Below, piece by piece: positions 5,731 through 9,351 of a DNA stretch of 9,351 nt. How positions within the stretch are numbered: position 1 is the first letter of the stretch; every line of letters begins with the position of its first letter. A program made the position numbers and the translations under genes. Source of the stretch: Dysgonamonadaceae bacterium (GTDB taxonomy: Bacteria > Bacteroidota > Bacteroidia > Bacteroidales > Azobacteroidaceae). The stretch covers positions 1 to 9,351 of the forward strand of contig JAITAH010000065.1 of NCBI GenBank assembly GCA_031284225.1. The letters are read 5' to 3'. A model generated the notes under the pieces. That model was not told the origin of the DNA. It saw only the letters and a list, made by a program, of their open reading frames with translations, and ran no database searches.

Positions 5731-8700
5731 TCCAAACTTCCCGTTAGTTTTTGTAATCGATCGGCATGAGCCGCCCGGCGACCGTTCACCAAAACATAAA
5801 ACCCTTTTCCATGATGATATTTCTCGCCGGTTTTATCCCAAACAATGGTGATGATCTTTCCGTGATACGGCACATTGTCCAAACAGAACCAATCCCATTT
5901 ATCTGGAGGAATCAACGGATTGATTTCCAATACTTGATCTGCTCGGGGGCGTAAGCCGATCAAACCGGTAATCATTAAATCGTTAAACGTGGAATGATTG
6001 TAATAGCGACTCCGTTCCTGATCGCCTTTCAGCCAGTAACCGGTGGTTTCGTCGAGATATTCGCCGATGTACGGACGGCCGCGATGATGCTGACTTTCGA
6101 CATAACGCTCCATCAAACGGAAATACAGACTGTCGCTCACCACCGCCGCCGAATAGTTATTCATGTAATTGGCCAAAGCCGTAAGCGTTTGCGAGGAAGC
6201 GAAAGGCCATACGGCGCCGTCCCACTCGCAACTACAACAACCGTGCGTGCGAAATTCCGGATGACGGCGTTCGGCAGTCGTCAAACCGTAAGGGGCCGAG
6301 AAACCGCGCGGATTGCCCACTTGCAACCAAGCCTTTTCATAGCCTTTTCCGTCGTCCGGCAAATTGAAATACCAAGGGAGAAAACCGATGGCTTCCCGCA
6401 CCTGAGCAAATTCGCCCGGAGCGCGCAGGGTTTCAAAAAAGAGACTGTCGGTGTGCCAAAGTTGCGTCTGTACCCGGTTTTTGATAGCGGCCGCTTTTGT
6501 TTCGTACTGTTCGGCCAACGGTTTATCGCCTTTCAAACGTGCGATTTCTGCCAGCGCTTTCGCATTGCCGTACATATAGCTGTTGATGGTCGGACGGGCA
6601 TATTGCTTTTTCCGTCCGCCGCTGATGGATTCTTCCATGCCATCGCGAACATCTTCCTGCCAGTATAAGCCCGAAGGCAGCAAATGATCGTCCCAAGCGG
6701 CGAAATCCGTTTCCAGATCGGGCAGCATATTCAGCAGGTATTCCCGGTTGCCGTCGGCTTTGTATTTGTTGAAAAGGGCATCGGCCGTCCAACTGCTGAA
6801 CTTGCGCAGTTGACGCATCGGCTGTCCTTCGTTGCCGCGATACCACGTATGGATGTATTGATTGATATAGTCTTTGTTGTGCAGCCAGCGCGATTCATAC
6901 ACATGATGTCCGATGGCGCAGGCAATCATATTGTATTTATCGGCATAGGGACGGGGGATCAAAAATTCGGTCATCCCATAGCCGACAGGCGTTTCCCGGA
7001 TGTGTTTCCGCAAAGTCCACCAGCGGTAATAATAAATTTCTTCAAAATTTTCCTGCGGACATTCAAACAGCGGGATGTTGGCTTTCATCCACTCCCAAGA
7101 CTGGGCGTTGGGAATCGCCTGCGCAATGTTTTCGTCTTCCATGGCATTGAAATAATCGACAAAATGACGGAAATTGTCTGCCTCTAAAAGAGCGGCGGAA
7201 GGCGCCGGACTCGCCGTTCGGAGGAAGGAAACGAAATATTCTGCCCGCGCATCTTCTTCGCCGGCTTGCGGTAAATCGGCGTCGCTGGTATAAGGCGTGT
7301 TGGCCGTCGGTATTTCCGGAATATCGCCCGTTCGGAAAACAATGCGGCAGATGGATTCGACCGGTGCGAAGAACAGGCGGGTGGTCGGTTTTCCATTGAT
7401 TTTCAGCGTTAAACTGCGCGTGGCGGTGGATAGATGAATTTCAAAATCGTAGGGCTTGCCGGGCGTATAATTCAAGAGCGTGGTATATTTGTAATTGGTT
7501 TTCAGGCGCAGCACGCCGTCCTTGTCGAAAATAATGCGCGAACAGGCCAATCCGTTGGCGTTTTGAAATTCGATTTGCAGGTTTCCCCGGTCGTTCTGCT
7601 TGGGTGTAACGGCAAAGGCGACGTCCAGTTCTTTCGATTCGGGGATTATCTTTTCTGCTTTGGCGTAATCGAATAAATCCCAGTCTTTCAGCGTCAGGAA
7701 GCGTTTTCCTTCCTGTTTTTCGATCGAAACCGGCGCCCACAGCGGACTGTAAATGTTCCAGCTATCCAGTTCTTTGCCATCGGGCAGCTGATCGAAAACG
7801 TCGTTGGCATGACTGAGCGCCTGATGGCTTACCGGAACCGGAATTTTCGATACCCAAAGGTCTTCCTTGTTCATACTGTACGTTATCCAAAGGTGATTGT
7901 CGGGCGGCGTGCCGTTGTTTTCCAATATTCCGCGAACGTATTGAGGCCCGCGGGATTTTTCGGCGCCCCGGTAGCGCAAAGGCGTAATATCGCCGTGAAT
8001 TAACCAGAGGTTGGTATAATCCAAACCATCATCGCTGAGGGAGATCGCCAGCGGCCAACGAAATTCCGAAGGATCGTAAACGGTAGCAAACAGGCCGTCG
8101 GACAGCTTTTGTCCCCACATTTTGGCGTTTCCGGTAACGACGCCCGGCGCTCGGCGGACTTCTGCCCATGTTTTTCCGTTGTCGGAACTGATAGAAGTCA
8201 ATCCGTTTTTCCAAAGTCCGACAACTCGTCCGTCATTCAAATGGTAATAGCTGAAAGCTTTGTAATCCTTTTTCAGCGGAATCAACGGGTCGTCGCGGTC
8301 GGCCTCTTCCACCCATTGCATCATGTAGAGGGGGTTGTTCAGCAACTCGTCGCAGGCAGCCACAAACCCTTTGTCCCGACTTTTCTTGTAGAAGGGATAA
8401 TCGGTATTGGTTTCATTGAAATGGTGATTGTAGCGGATAAAATAAATGGGGCTGAAACTGCCGTCGGCGTTGATTTCGCGGATGACCCGTCCGATTCCGT
8501 CGCCGTCGTTCGGTCCGTCGCCATTTCCTAAGCAAACGCCGTAGAAGCCCATCGTCAACAATCGTCCGGAAGAAGCGGTAAAAAATCCCACCCGCTGATG
8601 CACCACCGTTTTCAGGTTTTTAGCCGGAGTTCCCTTGCCGTTTTTCGAGTATCCGTCGGGAACGTCGTAAGGCGGAAACAGGACAACCGGTTTTGTCCAC

Positions 8701-9029
8701 CGGTATCCGTCTTTAGACGTTTGCAGCAATACCTGACCGGGCGGGACATGTTCGCCGATTTCATTGCTCAGGTATTGCAGATAAAACGTACCGTTCCGGT
8801 AAGCCAGCATCGGCGCATGGTTGTAGGTCCATCCGAAGCCGTCGCTTTTTTCGGGATATTGCCGGTTGGCACGCAACGTTTGGATGTTGTGTGCGCCCAC
8901 GGCCGGCGTTAAAAAGCCGTGATGATAATCGACATTGGCCTGCGTTGTTCCGGAGTAGTGCATGTAATCCTGCGCGTGCAACGCAAGAGGAAGCAGCAGT
9001 AAAGTGCATAAAAGACTGTGTTTATTCAT
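5727..9029 (-). CDS. Large secreted bimodular glycosidase: sialidase-like propeller plus (alpha/alpha)6 domain
   Basis: This 1100-residue protein has a clean signal peptide (MNKHSLLCTLLLLPLALHAQ, cut after HA or HAQ). Residues about 25-400 look like a sialidase-fold beta-propeller: a perfect Asp box SSDNGKTW (281-288) and degenerate ones at 104-111 (TSKDGYRW) and 332-338 (SDDGLDY). The sialidase FRIP motif is not visible, so sialidase activity is doubtful. Residues about 420-570 resemble a concanavalin-like sandwich. Residues about 650-1060 resemble the MGH1/GH63-like (alpha/alpha)6 fold: YWQEDVRDGMEESISGG (789-805), RPTINSYMYGNAKALAEIA (812-830), GCCSCEWDGAVWPFASSQT (930-948), GEYLDETTG (989-997) and YNHSTFNDLMITGL (1010-1023). 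By analogy with GH63 enzymes, E990 is a candidate base and D796 or D793 a candidate acid; this is inference. The start at 9029 is supported by the signal peptide and a promoter upstream. It is the first operon gene, overlapping the rhamnosidase. Substrate is unknown; pairing with GH78 suggests a rhamnose-bearing glycan. Confidence 0.85.
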   Translation of the reverse strand: MNKHSLLCTLLLLPLALHAQDYMHYSGTTQANVDYHHGFLTPAVGAHNIQTLRANRQYPEKSDGFGWTYNHAPMLAYRNGTFYLQYLSNEIGEHVPPGQVLLQTSKDGYRWTKPVVLFPPYDVPDGYSKNGKGTPAKNLKTVVHQRVGFFTASSGRLLTMGFYGVCLGNGDGPNDGDGIGRVIREINADGSFSPIYFIRYNHHFNETNTDYPFYKKSRDKGFVAACDELLNNPLYMMQWVEEADRDDPLIPLKKDYKAFSYYHLNDGRVVGLWKNGLTSISSDNGKTWAEVRRAPGVVTGNAKMWGQKLSDGLFATVYDPSEFRWPLAISLSDDGLDYTNLWLIHGDITPLRYRGAEKSRGPQYVRGILENNGTPPDNHLWITYSMNKEDLWVSKIPVPVSHQALSHANDVFDQLPDGKELDSWNIYSPLWAPVSIEKQEGKRFLTLKDWDLFDYAKAEKIIPESKELDVAFAVTPKQNDRGNLQIEFQNANGLACSRIIFDKDGVLRLKTNYKYTTLLNYTPGKPYDFEIHLSTATRSLTLKINGKPTTRLFFAPVESICRIVFRTGDIPEIPTANTPYTSDADLPQAGEEDARAEYFVSFLRTASPAPSAALLEADNFRHFVDYFNAMEDENIAQAIPNAQSWEWMKANIPLFECPQENFEEIYYYRWWTLRKHIRETPVGYGMTEFLIPRPYADKYNMIACAIGHHVYESRWLHNKDYINQYIHTWYRGNEGQPMRQLRKFSSWTADALFNKYKADGNREYLLNMLPDLETDFAAWDDHLLPSGLYWQEDVRDGMEESISGGRKKQYARPTINSYMYGNAKALAEIARLKGDKPLAEQYETKAAAIKNRVQTQLWHTDSLFFETLRAPGEFAQVREAIGFLPWYFNLPDDGKGYEKAWLQVGNPRGFSAPYGLTTAERRHPEFRTHGCCSCEWDGAVWPFASSQTLTALANYMNNYSAAVVSDSLYFRLMERYVESQHHRGRPYIGEYLDETTGYWLKGDQERSRYYNHSTFNDLMITGLIGLRPRADQVLEINPLIPPDKWDWFCLDNVPYHGKIITIVWDKTGEKYHHGKGFYVLVNGRRAAHADRLQKLTGSLE

Positions 9030-9066
9030 TTTTCTTTGTGTTTTTCGTTGAAAATTTTTTCTTTTG

Positions 9067-9074
9067 CAAATATA
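9067..9074 (-). promoter_or_regulatory. Bacteroidota -7 promoter box of the glycosidase operon
   Basis: On the minus strand this reads TATATTTG, a full match to the Bacteroidota TAnnTTTG -7 element, 37 bases upstream of the ATG at 9029. The expected TTG at about -33 (near 9093-9097) is not present. The leader would be A-rich (AAAGAAAA just before ATG) and has no clear Shine-Dalgarno, as is common in this phylum. Confidence 0.65.
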
Positions 9075-9120
9075 GGTGAAATAATTGAGATTATGTGCAG
9101 ATAGAGGAAAATAGGAGTGG

Positions 9121-9169
9121 TTAGTGGTTAGTGGTTAGTGGTTAGTGATTAGTGGTTAGTGGTTAGTGG
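9121..9169. repeat. Seven tandem copies of TTAGTGG
   Basis: Seven consecutive 7-bp units fill 9121-9169 exactly; six are TTAGTGG and the fourth (9142-9148) is TTAGTGA. A partial unit AGTGG precedes it (9116-9120). The + strand is G-rich with regular GG pairs. The array lies between the antitoxin-like gene and the operon promoter, about 47 bp upstream of the -7 box. Confidence 0.95.
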
Positions 9170-9201
9170 GGAATAAGGGAGGAAAGAGGGCAAGACGTTG
9201 T

Positions 9202-9351
9202 TTAGTTTTTTTCGTCGATGTCTTTCAGTAGTCTTGCAGAAGGATGGACGGTAATAAACCATTGAGAAAGTTTTTGTTTAGCCTCTTCTTTGCTGAGAAC
9301 CTGTCCGTTTTCCGATTGTGCCAGACCATTTTCTACCTGATTGATAAAAAG
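9202..9351 (-). CDS. Small antitoxin-like protein, C-terminal part only
   Basis: The last 49 codons of a minus-strand gene are visible, ending in TAA (9202-9204); the start lies beyond the right edge. The peptide contains FINQVENGLAQSENGQVLS followed by KEEAKQKLSQWF. The pattern (two-residue spaced acidic helix, ENGxVLSKEEAKxxLxxW) resembles antitoxins of RelE/ParE-type toxin-antitoxin modules, where the C-terminal part binds the toxin. Unlike most, it carries a further tail (ITVHPSARLLKDIDEKN). No toxin gene follows it in the window, as the next gene downstream is the glycosidase; a partner, if any, would be upstream. Assignment is by motif resemblance only. Confidence 0.5.
   Translation of the reverse strand, partial: LFINQVENGLAQSENGQVLSKEEAKQKLSQWFITVHPSARLLKDIDEKN

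Noticed and set aside
5994..6668. 224-codon + strand open frame, and the one at 6684-7187
   Set aside because: Both are antisense to well-formed motifs of the 1100-residue glycosidase; no independent start signal or domain.
5727..9029. Active sialidase (GH33) assignment for the propeller half
   Set aside because: Asp boxes support the fold, but no FRIP motif or clear arginine triad is visible, so the activity is not claimed.
9121..9169. CRISPR or telomere-like sequence
   Set aside because: Units are 7 bp and contiguous with no spacers, and the array is internal between genes, so a simple tandem repeat explains it.

Overview
The window looks like Bacteroidota DNA, most likely Bacteroidales. 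The first gene combines BspA-type leucine-rich repeats with a C-terminal type IX secretion (T9SS) sorting domain. The one promoter that can be read has a Bacteroidota-style -7 box (TATATTTG). Start sites lack strong Shine-Dalgarno sequences, and secreted glycan-degrading enzymes are encoded in tandem. I cannot name a genus or species.

Layout. Bases 1-2362 (+ strand) hold the 3' part of a large repeat-rich surface protein: an LRR array, three InlB-B-like repeats, a second LRR block, a fibronectin-III-like region and a T9SS tail. A strong intrinsic terminator follows at 2388-2418. Bases 2419-3072 contain no convincing gene; they hold several small palindromic and direct repeats. Bases 3073-9029 (- strand) hold a two-gene operon: first a 1100-residue secreted protein with a sialidase-like propeller and an (alpha/alpha)6 glycosidase-like half, then an 885-residue GH78 alpha-L-rhamnosidase. 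The two genes overlap by four bases (ATGA). A probable promoter lies just upstream of the operon at 9067-9074. Bases 9030-9201 also carry seven tandem copies of a 7-bp unit. At the right edge, 9202-9351 (- strand) is the C-terminal end of a small antitoxin-like protein.

How the genes fit together. The two minus-strand enzymes look like a small module for breaking down a rhamnose-containing glycan such as a pectin side chain, an arabinogalactan or a bacterial exopolysaccharide. No SusC/SusD pair, sulfatase, lyase or regulator is visible, so the substrate stays open. The repeat protein is probably a cell-surface or secreted adhesin-like protein, with no evident functional tie to the operon; the two units are convergent.

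No clearly new multi-gene system is visible. The strongest leads are the bimodular 1100-residue enzyme of unassigned specificity, the 144-bp higher-order repeat inside the LRR array, and the concentration of short repeats between genes.
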